A DNA stretch of 64,000 nucleotides from Lysobacter sp. Root690 (GTDB taxonomy: Bacteria; Pseudomonadota; Gammaproteobacteria; Xanthomonadales; Xanthomonadaceae). A model generated the notes under the pieces. That model worked only from the letters and a program-made list of their open reading frames with translations. It made no database searches and had not been told where the DNA came from. Shown in pieces: positions 56,501 to 64,000 of the stretch. The stretch lies in NCBI RefSeq assembly GCF_001427785.1, contig NZ_LMHM01000011.1, positions 361,962-425,961 on the forward strand, given 5' to 3'. Made by a program: the position numbers and the translations under genes. The first letter of the stretch is position 1, and each line of letters opens with the position of its first letter.

Positions 56501-56905
56501 TTACTCGCCTGCGGCGACGTTGGCGCTCTTGGCGCGCGCGTACGCGGCCAGATCTTCCTTGATGCGCGCCTTCTTGCCCTGCAGACCACGCAGGTAGTAC
56601 AGCTTGCCGGCGCGGACCTTGCCGCGGCGCTTGACGTCGACCGAGTCGATGATCGCGCTGTGGGTCTGGAACACGCGCTCGACGCCGAAGCCGTGCGAGA
56701 TCTTGCGCACGGTGAACGAGGAGTTCAGGCCGCCGTTCTTGATCGCGATGACCACGCCTTCATAGGCCTGGACGCGCTCGCGCGTGCCTTCCTTGACCTT
56801 GACGTTGACGACGATGGTGTCGCCGGGGCTGAAGTCGGGCAGCTTGCGGGTGATCTGCTCGGCTTCGAAATTCTGCAGCAGGGTGTGGAGCGAGGGCTTG
56901 TTCAT
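56501..56905 (-). CDS. rplS: 50S ribosomal protein L19
   Basis: A 134-aa ribosomal protein with the family core [40 protein letters not shown] and the C-terminal [24 protein letters not shown] region (split here into its parts). It sits at the 30S-50S interface. Length is slightly above the usual 115-130 because of an Ala-rich tail. The ATG at 56905 is the conserved MNKP start. Last gene of the rpsP-rimM-trmD-rplS operon, 125 bp after trmD. Confidence 0.96.
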   Translation of the reverse strand: MNKPSLHTLLQNFEAEQITRKLPDFSPGDTIVVNVKVKEGTRERVQAYEGVVIAIKNGGLNSSFTVRKISHGFGVERVFQTHSAIIDSVDVKRRGKVRAGKLYYLRGLQGKKARIKEDLAAYARAKSANVAAGE

Positions 56906-57030
56906 GGTTACGGCCTGTTGGATTAGTTGTTGCGCGAGTGCACGTGGACCCGCGTCATGGCATCGGTACAGCAAAGGGGTACAGCTAAGCGACTAATTAT
57001 AACGAGCTTTTTTCCTGCGGCGCTAGGGGC

Positions 57031-57867
57031 TCAGGGCGTTTCGCCAGCCGGCGGGCCTGGCTGAACGGCCGATTCGGGGCTGGAAACGCTTCCAGCGGCC
57101 GCCTGGGCGCCCTGCTCCGCCGCCTGAGCCGCGGCCAATTCGGCGCGGAAGGCCGCGATCAGCTTGCGGTCGGCCTTGGACAGCGCGGCCTCGTCGAACA
57201 GGTCCGGGCGCCGCTGCCAGGTCCGCCCCAGCGACTGCTGACGGCGCCACTTGGCGATTTCCGCGTGATTGCCCGACATCAGCACCGGCGGGACCGTGCC
57301 CAGTTCGTGTTCGACCGGGCGGGTGTAATGCGGGCAGTCGAGCAGGCCGTCCTCGAAACTGTCCTGGACCGCCGATTCGGCGTCGCCCAGCGCGCCGTCC
57401 TGCAGCCGCGCGACCGCGTCGACGATCACTGCCGCGGCCAGTTCGCCGCCCGACAGCACGTAATCGCCGATCGAGATTTCCTCGTCGACCTCGGCCTGGA
57501 TCAGCCGTTCGTCGACGCCTTCGTAGCGGCCGCACAGCAGGATCAGGCGTTCATGCCCGGCCAGTTCGCGGACCTTGGCCTGATCCAGGCGCGCGCCCTG
57601 CGGGCTCATGTAGATCACCCGGGCCGGCGCCGGATCGGCCTCGCGCGCGGCGCGGATCGCCGCACGCAAGGGATCGATCAGCATGACCATGCCCGGCCCG
57701 CCGCCGAACGGACGCTCATCGACACGGCGGTAATTGCCTTCGGCGTAATCACGCGGATTGAAGCCATGCAACGACAGCAGCCCGCGCTCGCCCGCGCGCC
57801 CGACCACGCCGAACGCCGCGCATTGCGCGACGAATTCGGGGAACAGGCTGATGAGGTCGATACGCAT
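57031..57867 (-). CDS. trmD: tRNA (guanine37-N1)-methyltransferase TrmD
   Basis: A 278-aa SPOUT-class enzyme that methylates G37 of tRNAs and prevents +1 frameshifts. The trefoil-knot SAM site [14 protein letters not shown] and [13 protein letters not shown] are intact, as is [12 protein letters not shown] near residue 55. The last 35 residues are an Ala/Gln/Pro-rich extension past the normal 245-250 aa. ATG at 57867 gives the conserved [11 protein letters not shown]. It follows the unexpected 80-codon gene rather than rimM directly. Confidence 0.96.
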   Translation of the reverse strand: MRIDLISLFPEFVAQCAAFGVVGRAGERGLLSLHGFNPRDYAEGNYRRVDERPFGGGPGMVMLIDPLRAAIRAAREADPAPARVIYMSPQGARLDQAKVRELAGHERLILLCGRYEGVDERLIQAEVDEEISIGDYVLSGGELAAAVIVDAVARLQDGALGDAESAVQDSFEDGLLDCPHYTRPVEHELGTVPPVLMSGNHAEIAKWRRQQSLGRTWQRRPDLFDEAALSKADRKLIAAFRAELAAAQAAEQGAQAAAGSVSSPESAVQPGPPAGETP

Positions 57868-57933
57868 GAGTCGGCTGAAACCGTTGAATTGAGCGGACTG
57901 AACTGGACGGCGAATGCTTGCGCGAAATCGTGC

Positions 57934-58176
57934 TCAGGCCAAATGCTGGAGAAAATCGTCCACTTCCCGATCCGACGCCTGCCAAGCCTCGCCGCGCATT
58001 TCGATCATCGCGATCAAGCCCAACAGTTCCACCGGATTATCGGCAAGAAACGAATATCCGTTCTTACTGGCCAGGCAGCAGTCCGGCAACTCGGGATGCC
58101 GCTCGACTGTATAGCCTTTCTTCAACAGCGCCGAATAAGCGGGCGCCAGGGTATTGCCGGCCATTGCGATGCGCAT
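57934..58176 (-). CDS. Small unknown protein inserted between rimM and trmD
   Basis: An 80-aa protein (MRIAMAGNTLAPAYSALLKK start, acidic end DREVDDFLQHLA). No recognised domain, signal or membrane segment; predicted mixed alpha/beta with a buried hydrophobic stretch VELLGLIAMIEM. GTGAGG lies 5-9 nt before the ATG. It is 62 bp after rimM and 66 bp before trmD, so it must be read in the same transcript. The classical operon has no gene here. Its sequence looks like a degenerate-free real ORF. Function unknown. Confidence 0.7.
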   Translation of the reverse strand: MRIAMAGNTLAPAYSALLKKGYTVERHPELPDCCLASKNGYSFLADNPVELLGLIAMIEMRGEAWQASDREVDDFLQHLA

Positions 58177-58238
58177 GTCGACCTCACGGTGTATCCGGTG
58201 AAAGCGGACGCAGTCGCGCCCAGATCGGACGAACGCGC

Positions 58239-58754
58239 TTAAAAGTCAGGGTCCCAATCGACCGTCACGAGGTTCGCGTCGAAGTCGATCGAGACGACGT
58301 ACTGCGGAATCACGAACGGAATCATGCGCTCACGTTCGTCGTCGCGGGCGACCAGCACGTCGTTGGCGCCGGTGGCGAACAGGTGCGAGACCTTGCCCAG
58401 CGACACGCCCTCGGTGGTGACCACGTTCAGGCCTTCCAGGTCGACCCAGTAATACTCGCCGTCTTTCGGCGGCGGCAGGGCCGAACGCGGAACGTAGATT
58501 TCGGTGCCGCGCATGGCTTCGACCGTGTCGCGGTCGCTGACATCGGGAAACGTGGCGATCAGGAACTTGCCGCTTTCGCGGCCACGCACGCCCGACAGCT
58601 CGCGCTCGCGGCCCTGCGGGTCGCGGACGATCCAGGGCTGGTAGCGGAAGATCGAGGCGCGCGGCTGCGTCCAGGACTCGAGCTTGGCTTCGCCGCGAAT
58701 GCCGAAAGCGCCGAGCACCCTGCCCAGCAGGAGGCGGCGCGAGGAATCGCTCAT
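58239..58754 (-). CDS. rimM: Ribosome maturation factor RimM
   Basis: A 171-aa protein with the N-terminal RimM barrel ([20 protein letters not shown], with the conserved GxxGIRGE) and the C-terminal PRC-barrel ([17 protein letters not shown] ... [15 protein letters not shown]). It binds ribosomal protein S19 and assists 30S head maturation. The ATG at 58754 is chosen; the frame is open to 58883 over the rpsP-rimM gap. 47 bp after rpsP. Confidence 0.95.
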   Translation of the reverse strand: MSDSSRRLLLGRVLGAFGIRGEAKLESWTQPRASIFRYQPWIVRDPQGRERELSGVRGRESGKFLIATFPDVSDRDTVEAMRGTEIYVPRSALPPPKDGEYYWVDLEGLNVVTTEGVSLGKVSHLFATGANDVLVARDDERERMIPFVIPQYVVSIDFDANLVTVDWDPDF

Positions 58755-58801
58755 GGGTGCGTTGGAAGGGCCGCGCGGGCTAACCTGCGCGGCCCGCCGA
58801 C

Positions 58802-59059
58802 TCAGGCGGCCGGAGCGGCCTTGACGGCCTGCTTGTACAGGTCGGCGACCTTGTCGGTCAGCTGGGCGCCGTTGGCGACCCAATGCTTGACGCGATCGAT
58901 GTTCAGCTCGACGCGCTTCTCGGCGCCGGCGGCGACCGGGTTGTAGAAACCGACGCGCTCGATGTTGCGGCCATCGCGGGCGCTACGGCTGTCGGTGACG
59001 ATGATGTGGTAGAACGGACGCTTCTTGGCGCCGCCGCGGGTCAGTCGAATCTTGACCAT
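58802..59059 (-). CDS. rpsP: 30S ribosomal protein S16
   Basis: An 85-aa ribosomal protein beginning [20 protein letters not shown] with the family blocks [21 protein letters not shown] and [18 protein letters not shown]. Length is normal. It opens the rpsP-rimM-(80 aa)-trmD-rplS operon; the promoter should be in 59060-59200. The ATG at 59059 is the conserved start. Confidence 0.97.
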   Translation of the reverse strand: MVKIRLTRGGAKKRPFYHIIVTDSRSARDGRNIERVGFYNPVAAGAEKRVELNIDRVKHWVANGAQLTDKVADLYKQAVKAAPAA

Positions 59060-59559
59060 GGGGTCTGTTTTCCTGTGTTGCCCAGCCGTCGGAATGACGG
59101 GGTAAGCCGGAAAGTTTAACCGATTCCGTGGCTTGGGCAAACCCGGGCCCCTGACGGGCCCGGATTCCCGCGCTTCCCTGCCCTGCCGCGCCGTCCCTGG
59201 CGCCGGCACCCGCTTCCCTCGGATGCCGCCCGGCGGACGACGCCGTCCTGTCGCCGCCCTTGCGCCGGTTCCGCCCCCCGGAACCGGTCTTCCCCGAATC
59301 TCGATGTGTCCGCGCTGTCCATGGGCGGCTTGTTGCTCACGTGGCTGGCACGGTCGTCGCGACCTTGCGGGCGGCGGCGCTCGGTTCTGAGCGCGCGGCC
59401 TGCACGAGGCCTCCCGCGCTTGGATCAGCCCCCCTCCCGTCTGTCCGTCCCGCGCCTCGCCGTTCCGTGAACACAGAATCGCCCGGCGCCGTCTCTCAGC
59501 CCGAGAACGCGCGACGCCGTTTGTCGGCGAGTGGCGGCGCTTGAAAACGGGCGCGGGCG

Positions 59560-60140
59560 TATGCGCAGGCTGAGTGCGTTAGGGCGGGACGATTTACCAG
59601 GAAACAAGGCTGCGTAATTGCAGTTGTTGCGCGGTCGCGACTTACGTCGCTCCTACAGGGCGCGATTGCGAGAGCGCGATGGATGGTGATGCCTCGTGAC
59701 TGTCAGGAAAGAGGCTTTCGCCTTTGCTCGTCATCCCCGCGAAGGCGGGGATCCAGGGCTTCACCTCGGCGCTGCGTGAGGTCTGTGCGATCTGCTGGAT
59801 ACACACAATGTTCGAGTGTTCGACGATACGAATACAAATACGGTTCGACGGTGTACGCGGTATCGCGAGGTATGCGTCGATTTAATAGTGCTTCGGCGTA
59901 TCTGCGGGCTTCGTGCGCTGCGGCGGGACGATTCGCTAGAAAAGATGGCCGCACAGTTTTCATGATTGCGCGGTCGCGACTCGCGTCGCTCCTACAGGTA
60001 GCAACAGGAGATCGCGATGTATGGAGAAGCAGCGTGCAGCGGCGAGGAAAACGCTTTCGCTCTTGCTCGTCATCCCCGCGAAGGCGGCTATCCAGGGCTT
60101 CACCTCGACATGGCGTGAGGTCTGTGCGATCTATTGGAAA
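59560..60140. repeat. Degenerate tandem duplication, 339-bp offset, with REP elements
   Basis: GCGCGGTCGCGACT with the downstream CGTCGCTCCTACAGG appears at 59629 and again at 59968; the REP palindrome with CTCGTCATCC appears at 59733 and 60072; GCGTGAGGTCTGTGCGATCT appears in both copies. All three pairs are 339 bp apart. The second REP copy is damaged (GCGGCTAT instead of GCGGGGAT). Confidence 0.85.
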
Positions 60141-60171
60141 CAAACGAAAACGGCGGCCAGTGGCCGCCGTT
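60138..60171 (-). terminator. Rho-independent terminator of ffh
   Basis: GC-rich inverted repeat AACGGCGGCCA/TGGCCGCCGTT (60149-60159 with 60161-60171, centre GC pairs open to a loop) followed on the minus strand by TTCGTTTGTTTCC, 28 nt after the ffh stop. Confidence 0.85.
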
Positions 60172-60198
60172 CGATGGGTACGCCGAGACTCGCCTCGC

Positions 60199-61566
60199 TC
60201 AGCGGAACGGCATGCCGCCGCGTCCGCCCATCATGCCCTTCATGCCGCGCATCAAGCCCTTCATGCCGCCGCCGGAGAGCTTGCTCATCATCTTTTCCAT
60301 CTGCTGATACTGCTTCATCAGCTTGTTGACGTCGGCCGGGGTCAGGCCCGAACCCTTGGCGATACGCGCGCGACGCGAGCCGTTGAGCAGGGCCGGGTTG
60401 CGGCGCTCTTTCTTGGTCATCGAATTGATGATCGCGACCATGCGCGGCACTTCCTTGCCGGTGACCTGGTTCTTGACCGCGTCGGGGATCTGGCCCATGC
60501 CCGGCAGCTTGTCCATGAGCCCGTGCAGGCCGCCCATGTTCTGCATCTGCTCGAGTTGATCCTTCATGTCGTTGAGGTCGAACTTCTTGCCCTTGGCGAC
60601 CTTCTCGGCGAGCTTTTGCGCCTTGTCCTTGTCGACCTGCTGCTCGACCTGCTCGACCAGCGACAACACGTCGCCCATGTCGAGGATGCGGCTGGCGACG
60701 CGGTCGGGATGGAACACGTCCAGGCCGTCGGGCTTTTCGCCAACGCCGATGAACTTGATCGGACGGCCGGTGACGTAACGCACCGACAACGCGGCGCCGC
60801 CGCGCGCGTCGCCGTCGGTCTTGGTCAGTACAACGCCGGTCAGCGGCAATGCCTCGCTGAAGGCCTTGGCGGTGGTCGCCGCGTCCTGGCCGGTCATCGA
60901 GTCGACCACGAACAAGGTTTCGACCGGCGACACCGCGGCGTGCAGCGCCTTGATCTCGCTCATCATCGCGTCGTCGATGGCGAGGCGGCCGGCGGTATCG
61001 ATCAGCAGCACGTCGACGTAGGACTTGCGCGCATCGGCGATCGCGGCGCGGGCGATGTCGACCGGCTTTTGCGAAGCGTCGGAGGCGAAGAACAGCACGT
61101 CGACCTGTTCGGCCAGTTGCTTGAGCTGTTCGATCGCGGCCGGACGGTAGACGTCGGCCGAGACCACCATCACCTTCTTCTTGCGCCGTTCCTTCAGGTG
61201 CTTCGCGAGCTTGCCGACCGTGGTGGTCTTGCCGGCGCCTTGCAGGCCGGCCATCAGGATCACCGCCGGTGCCGGCACGTTGAGATTCAGGTCGGTGGCC
61301 TGCGAGCCCATGACCGTGGTCAGCTCGTCGCGCACGACCTTGATCAGGGCCTGGCCCGGGGTCAGCGACTTGAGCACTTCCTGGCCGACCGCGCGCACCT
61401 TGATGCGTTCGATCAGCGCTTGCACCACCGGCAGGGCGACGTCGGCCTCGAGCAGGGCGATGCGCACTTCGCGCAGCGACTCGCGGATGTTCTCTTCGGT
61501 CAGACGGCCGCGGCCGCGCAGGCGCTCGATGGTGCCGGACAGGCGTTGGGTCAGGGATTCGAACAT
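60199..61566 (-). CDS. ffh: Signal recognition particle protein Ffh
   Basis: A 455-aa SRP54-family GTPase. The N domain is followed by the G domain with P-loop GLQGAGKTTT, DTAGR and TKTDG, and the Met-rich M domain ends with KLMKQYQQMEKMMSKL and a Gly/Met tail. It binds signal sequences and 4.5S RNA and directs ribosomes to FtsY. ATG at 61566 is the conserved MFESLTQRL start. Usually it lies next to rpsP; here about 1.1 kb of repeats and a terminator separate them. Confidence 0.97.
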   Translation of the reverse strand: MFESLTQRLSGTIERLRGRGRLTEENIRESLREVRIALLEADVALPVVQALIERIKVRAVGQEVLKSLTPGQALIKVVRDELTTVMGSQATDLNLNVPAPAVILMAGLQGAGKTTTVGKLAKHLKERRKKKVMVVSADVYRPAAIEQLKQLAEQVDVLFFASDASQKPVDIARAAIADARKSYVDVLLIDTAGRLAIDDAMMSEIKALHAAVSPVETLFVVDSMTGQDAATTAKAFSEALPLTGVVLTKTDGDARGGAALSVRYVTGRPIKFIGVGEKPDGLDVFHPDRVASRILDMGDVLSLVEQVEQQVDKDKAQKLAEKVAKGKKFDLNDMKDQLEQMQNMGGLHGLMDKLPGMGQIPDAVKNQVTGKEVPRMVAIINSMTKKERRNPALLNGSRRARIAKGSGLTPADVNKLMKQYQQMEKMMSKLSGGGMKGLMRGMKGMMGGRGGMPFR

Positions 61567-61647
61567 GGCGTGGTCGGCAGGGCGAAACGACAGGGGCGGC
61601 AAGTATAGCCGCAGCCGCCCGACCCACTACGCCCCGCCCGCCGCACC

Positions 61648-61696
61648 GATTCCCGATTCCCGATTCCCGATTCCCGAATCCCGAATCCCGAATCCC
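61648..61696. repeat. Heptanucleotide tandem repeat (7 units)
   Basis: Four GATTCCC units (61648-61675) then three GAATCCC units (61676-61696), between divergent ffh and the membrane-protein gene, 24 bp before the latter's start. Same family as the heptamers at 4431-4542. Copy-number change here could alter the promoter of either gene. Confidence 0.92.
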
Positions 61697-61719
61697 AACG
61701 CTTGTGCCACACTTCGTCG

Positions 61720-62511
61720 ATGACAATCGTTCTCATCGCCGTCGTTCTCTACCTGACCGCGACCGGTCTGCTGATCGCGGCGGTGCGCCGCGAGCGCGGA
61801 CGCGAGGCGCGTTTGTGGCTGTTGCCGGCCAATCTGGCGGTGTTGCTGCACGGCGCGGCGCACTTCATCGCCTGGCGCATCGCCGGCGGCGCCGACCTGC
61901 ATTTCTTCGCCGCGCTGTCCCTGGTCGGGCTGGGCATGGCGGTGCTGACCGCGATCTTCGGCGCGGCCGGGCGCATGGCCGCGCTCGGTGTGGTGGTGTT
62001 TCCGCTGGCCGCGCTGATGCTGGTGTCGTACCAGTTGTACGGTCACGTCCAGCACCCCGAACCGCTGGACTGGCGCCTGCAACTGCACGCCTGGTTCGCC
62101 CTGCTCGCCTACGCCACGCTGGCGGTGGCGGCGCTGTTCGCGCTGATGCTGTGGCTGCAGGAGCGCGCGCTGCGGCGGCGCGAATTCCACGGCTGGCTGC
62201 GCGCGCTGCCGCCGCTGGTCGAGCTGGAAAGCCTGCTGTTCCGGACCATCGCGGTCGGTTTCATCCTGTTGACCGCGACCTTGCTGACCGGCGTGTTGTT
62301 CGTCGAGAACCTGCTGGCCCAGCATCTGATGCACAAGACCGTGCTCAGCGTGCTGTCGTGGCTGGCCTTCGGCGGCCTGCTGCTGGGCCGCTGGCGCTAC
62401 GGCTGGCGCGGCGTGGTCGCGGTGCGCTGGACCCTGGCCGCGATGGCCTTGCTGATCCTGGCCTTTTTCGGCAGCAAGTTCGTGCTCGAAGTGGTCCTGC
62501 GGCGGGTCTGA
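61720..62511 (+). CDS. Cytochrome c assembly-type membrane protein (CcsA/YpjD family)
   Basis: A 263-aa membrane protein with about eight hydrophobic segments. The conserved His-containing stretches of the heme-handling family are visible: LHGAAHFIAW near residue 45, LHAWFALLAYATLAVAALFA near 130 and HKTVLSVLSWLAFGGLL near 205. Many Gammaproteobacteria carry this gene divergent from ffh, as here. It probably binds or moves heme, or is an inner-membrane relative without a proven role. The ATG at 61720 is chosen (7th codon of the open frame) and lies just after the heptamer array. Confidence 0.87.
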   Translation: MTIVLIAVVLYLTATGLLIAAVRRERGREARLWLLPANLAVLLHGAAHFIAWRIAGGADLHFFAALSLVGLGMAVLTAIFGAAGRMAALGVVVFPLAALMLVSYQLYGHVQHPEPLDWRLQLHAWFALLAYATLAVAALFALMLWLQERALRRREFHGWLRALPPLVELESLLFRTIAVGFILLTATLLTGVLFVENLLAQHLMHKTVLSVLSWLAFGGLLLGRWRYGWRGVVAVRWTLAAMALLILAFFGSKFVLEVVLRRV

Positions 62512-62803
62512 GCGGCGCTGCGAGCGCCGTTGCCAGGACGGCGTAAGTGGTCGTCCCGGCACCAAAATGCCGACTCTGCATTCGTGTTCATACCTCGCAC
62601 TGGCCACTTTTGGCCGCAAGTGCCGGCGCATGCCGTGCCCGGCGCCCGCGCCTTGCTGTTCCGGCCTGATCGCCCGCAACCCAGGCCAGGCCAGGCAACG
62701 GTCTACACACTTTCCACACGTGGCTGGCGGCTGCCTGAATAGGTGCTTGCTAGAACAATATTTGCCTTGACAACTATTGCGCGGGCGAGCAACATGCCGC
62801 GCC
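62512..62803. promoter_or_regulatory. Control region of the MarR/efflux operon
   Basis: About 290 bp without a gene. The last 60 bp are AT-richer, with TTGACA at 62767-62772 and the inverted repeat CAATA (62756-62760)/TATTG (62775-62779), a plausible promoter with autoregulatory MarR operator. Confidence 0.5.
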
Positions 62804-63262
62804 ATGACGACCTCGACCCCCAACCAGCCCTGCTCGACCTCCAACCTCGGCCTGCTGTTTCGCCAGGTGCGCGACGCGATGTGGGCGCAGATGGAACGCG
62901 AGCTGGCCCAGGCCGGCCATGACCTCACCTTCAGCCAGTTCATCACCCTCAAGGAACTGGCGATCGGTACCGCCGGGGTCACCGAACTGGCGCGCGCCGC
63001 CCAGCTCAATCCCGGCGCCATGACCCGCCTGCTCGACAAGCTGGAAAGCCGCGGCTTCGTCGTGCGCGTGGCCGATCCGGACGATCGCCGCGCGCTCAAT
63101 ATCCACCTGACCGAAACCGGCACCGCGATCTGGGAAGACATCGACCAGTGCGGCAAGCGCGTGCGCGAGCGCGCCATGGCCGGCCTGAGCGACAGCGATC
63201 GCGATCAGCTGTATCGCCTGCTCGAACAAGTTCGCGACAACCTCTCACTCTCCGGTTCCTGA
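62804..63262 (+). CDS. MarR-family transcriptional regulator
   Basis: A 152-aa winged-helix repressor. The DNA-binding part (about 45-105) includes TFSQFITLKELAIGTAGVTE, ARAAQLNPGAMTRLLDKLES and the wing RVADPDDRRALNIHLTETG. MarR proteins control efflux genes and respond to phenolic ligands. It ends 3 bp before the start of an outer-membrane efflux lipoprotein gene, so it probably represses its own operon. ATG at 62804 gives the normal length. Confidence 0.93.
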   Translation: MTTSTPNQPCSTSNLGLLFRQVRDAMWAQMERELAQAGHDLTFSQFITLKELAIGTAGVTELARAAQLNPGAMTRLLDKLESRGFVVRVADPDDRRALNIHLTETGTAIWEDIDQCGKRVRERAMAGLSDSDRDQLYRLLEQVRDNLSLSGS

Positions 63263-63265
63263 GCC

Positions 63266-64000
63266 ATGTCCTCTCTCGACCCTCGCCCGCGCCGCGGGCT
63301 GCTTTACGTGCTCACGCCGCTGGCCGCCGCGCTGATCCTGGCCGGCTGCGCCAGCACCCGCGGCCTGGAGCCGTCCGGCCACGCGCTCGACGCCGACGGC
63401 CTGCAGGCCACCCGCAGTCTCGCCCAGGTCTCGGCGGCCGAATTTCCCAAGCGCGACTGGTGGACCTCGCTCGGCGACGCGCAGCTCAATGCGCTGATCG
63501 ACGAAGCCCTGACCGGCACGCCCAGCCTCGACGCCGCCGACGCGCGCGTGCGCCAGGCGGTCGCCCAGGCCGGTTTGGCCGATGCCGCGCGCAAGCCGAC
63601 CGTCGGCGCCGCCGCCCAGTACTCCGGGGTGGAATTGCCCGAGACCCTCGCCCCCGATCCGATCGGCGGCAAGTACCTCGGCGCGCACGTGCTGATGCTC
63701 GAATTCAAGTACAGCCCCGACCTGTGGGGCGGCAAGCGCGCGCGCTGGCAGGCCGCGCTCGGCCAGACCCGCGCGGCCGAAGTCGAAGCGCAGGCCGCGC
63801 GCCTGACCTTGTCGTCGAACATCGCCCGCGCCTACGTGTCGCTGGCGCAGTCGTTCGAAGCGATCGACGTGGCGAGTTCGGAAAAGCAACGCTCCGATCA
63901 TCTGCTCGGCCTGGGCCAGCAGCGGGTCAAGGCCGGCCTCGACAACCAACTGCAGATCCGCAACGCGCAAAGCGCCAGCGCCAGCGCCGATCAGCAGATC
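63266..64000 (+). CDS. Outer-membrane efflux lipoprotein, NodT/OprM-like (partial)
   Basis: The first 245 codons of a TolC-type channel that runs off the window. It has a lipoprotein signal peptide with lipobox LAGC (Cys about residue 28), then the NodT-family helices (RDWWTSLGDAQLNALIDEAL, LDAADARVRQAVAQAGLADA, VLMLEFKYSPDLWGGKRARW). It would form the outer-membrane exit of a tripartite pump; the membrane-fusion and inner-membrane genes should lie beyond 64000. Starts 3 bp after the MarR stop, so it is in the same operon. Confidence 0.92.
   Translation, partial: MSSLDPRPRRGLLYVLTPLAAALILAGCASTRGLEPSGHALDADGLQATRSLAQVSAAEFPKRDWWTSLGDAQLNALIDEALTGTPSLDAADARVRQAVAQAGLADAARKPTVGAAAQYSGVELPETLAPDPIGGKYLGAHVLMLEFKYSPDLWGGKRARWQAALGQTRAAEVEAQAARLTLSSNIARAYVSLAQSFEAIDVASSEKQRSDHLLGLGQQRVKAGLDNQLQIRNAQSASASADQQI

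Larger units (their letters stand above)
59060..60198. other. Repeat-rich non-coding region between ffh and rpsP
   Basis: About 1.1 kb with no supported gene. It holds the rpsP promoter zone near its left end, a degenerate tandem duplication with 339-bp offset (listed), two REP-like palindromes (59733 and 60072) and the ffh terminator at its right end. Confidence 0.7.

Overview
The window looks like chromosomal DNA of a high-GC gammaproteobacterium of the Xanthomonadaceae, almost certainly Lysobacter. The evidence is a complete polycyclic tetramate macrolactam (PoTeM) cluster of the HSAF/dihydromaltophilin type, Xanthomonadales-style intergenic repeats (20-bp palindromes and GATTCCC/GGGAATC heptamers), an ECF sigma/Ser-Thr kinase pair, and many secreted hydrolases. 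Calls rest on reading the translations; no database search was run.

Region 1 (190-24544) is the HSAF-type cluster. On the minus strand lie a TonB-dependent receptor, an arginase and a ferredoxin-NADP reductase. On the plus strand lie a sterol-desaturase-family hydroxylase, one iterative PKS-NRPS (KS-AT-DH-KR-ACP-C-A-PCP-TE, 3162 aa), three phytoene-desaturase-like FAD oxidoreductases (OX1-OX3), an MDR-family reductase (OX4) and a 14-TM MFS exporter. The adenylation pocket reads close to the ornithine code, which fits the neighbouring arginase as an ornithine source. PKS-NRPS/OX1 and OX3/OX4 overlap, so the core is one operon.

Region 2 (24545-40336) is accessory. It holds a less GC-rich pair (secreted coiled-coil protein and V8-like serine protease), an APC amino-acid permease, a class-C beta-lactamase-like hydrolase, an enlarged apolipoprotein N-acyltransferase-like protein with a membrane partner, an SGNH hydrolase, an ECF sigma factor with a TPR Ser/Thr kinase, and a secreted AvrRpt2-like cysteine protease with a partner.

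Region 3 (40476-56202) mixes housekeeping and unusual genes: a RecX-like/putative nuclease protein, mutS, a membrane-anchored two-domain Clp-like AAA+ ATPase fused to a release-factor-2-like module lacking GGQ (the most striking gene here), a six-cysteine secreted peptide, katG, a DUF937 protein, hslR, an ArsN2-like acetyltransferase between 27-bp inverted repeats, a MATE exporter and a small conserved protein.

Region 4 (56501-61566, minus strand) is the rpsP-rimM-trmD-rplS operon with an extra 80-codon gene between rimM and trmD; ffh is separated from it by about 1.1 kb of repeat-rich non-coding DNA. Region 5 (61720-64000) has a CcsA/YpjD-like membrane protein, then a MarR regulator and the start of a NodT-type outer-membrane efflux lipoprotein running off the window. 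No tRNA, rRNA, transposase or CRISPR array was seen.
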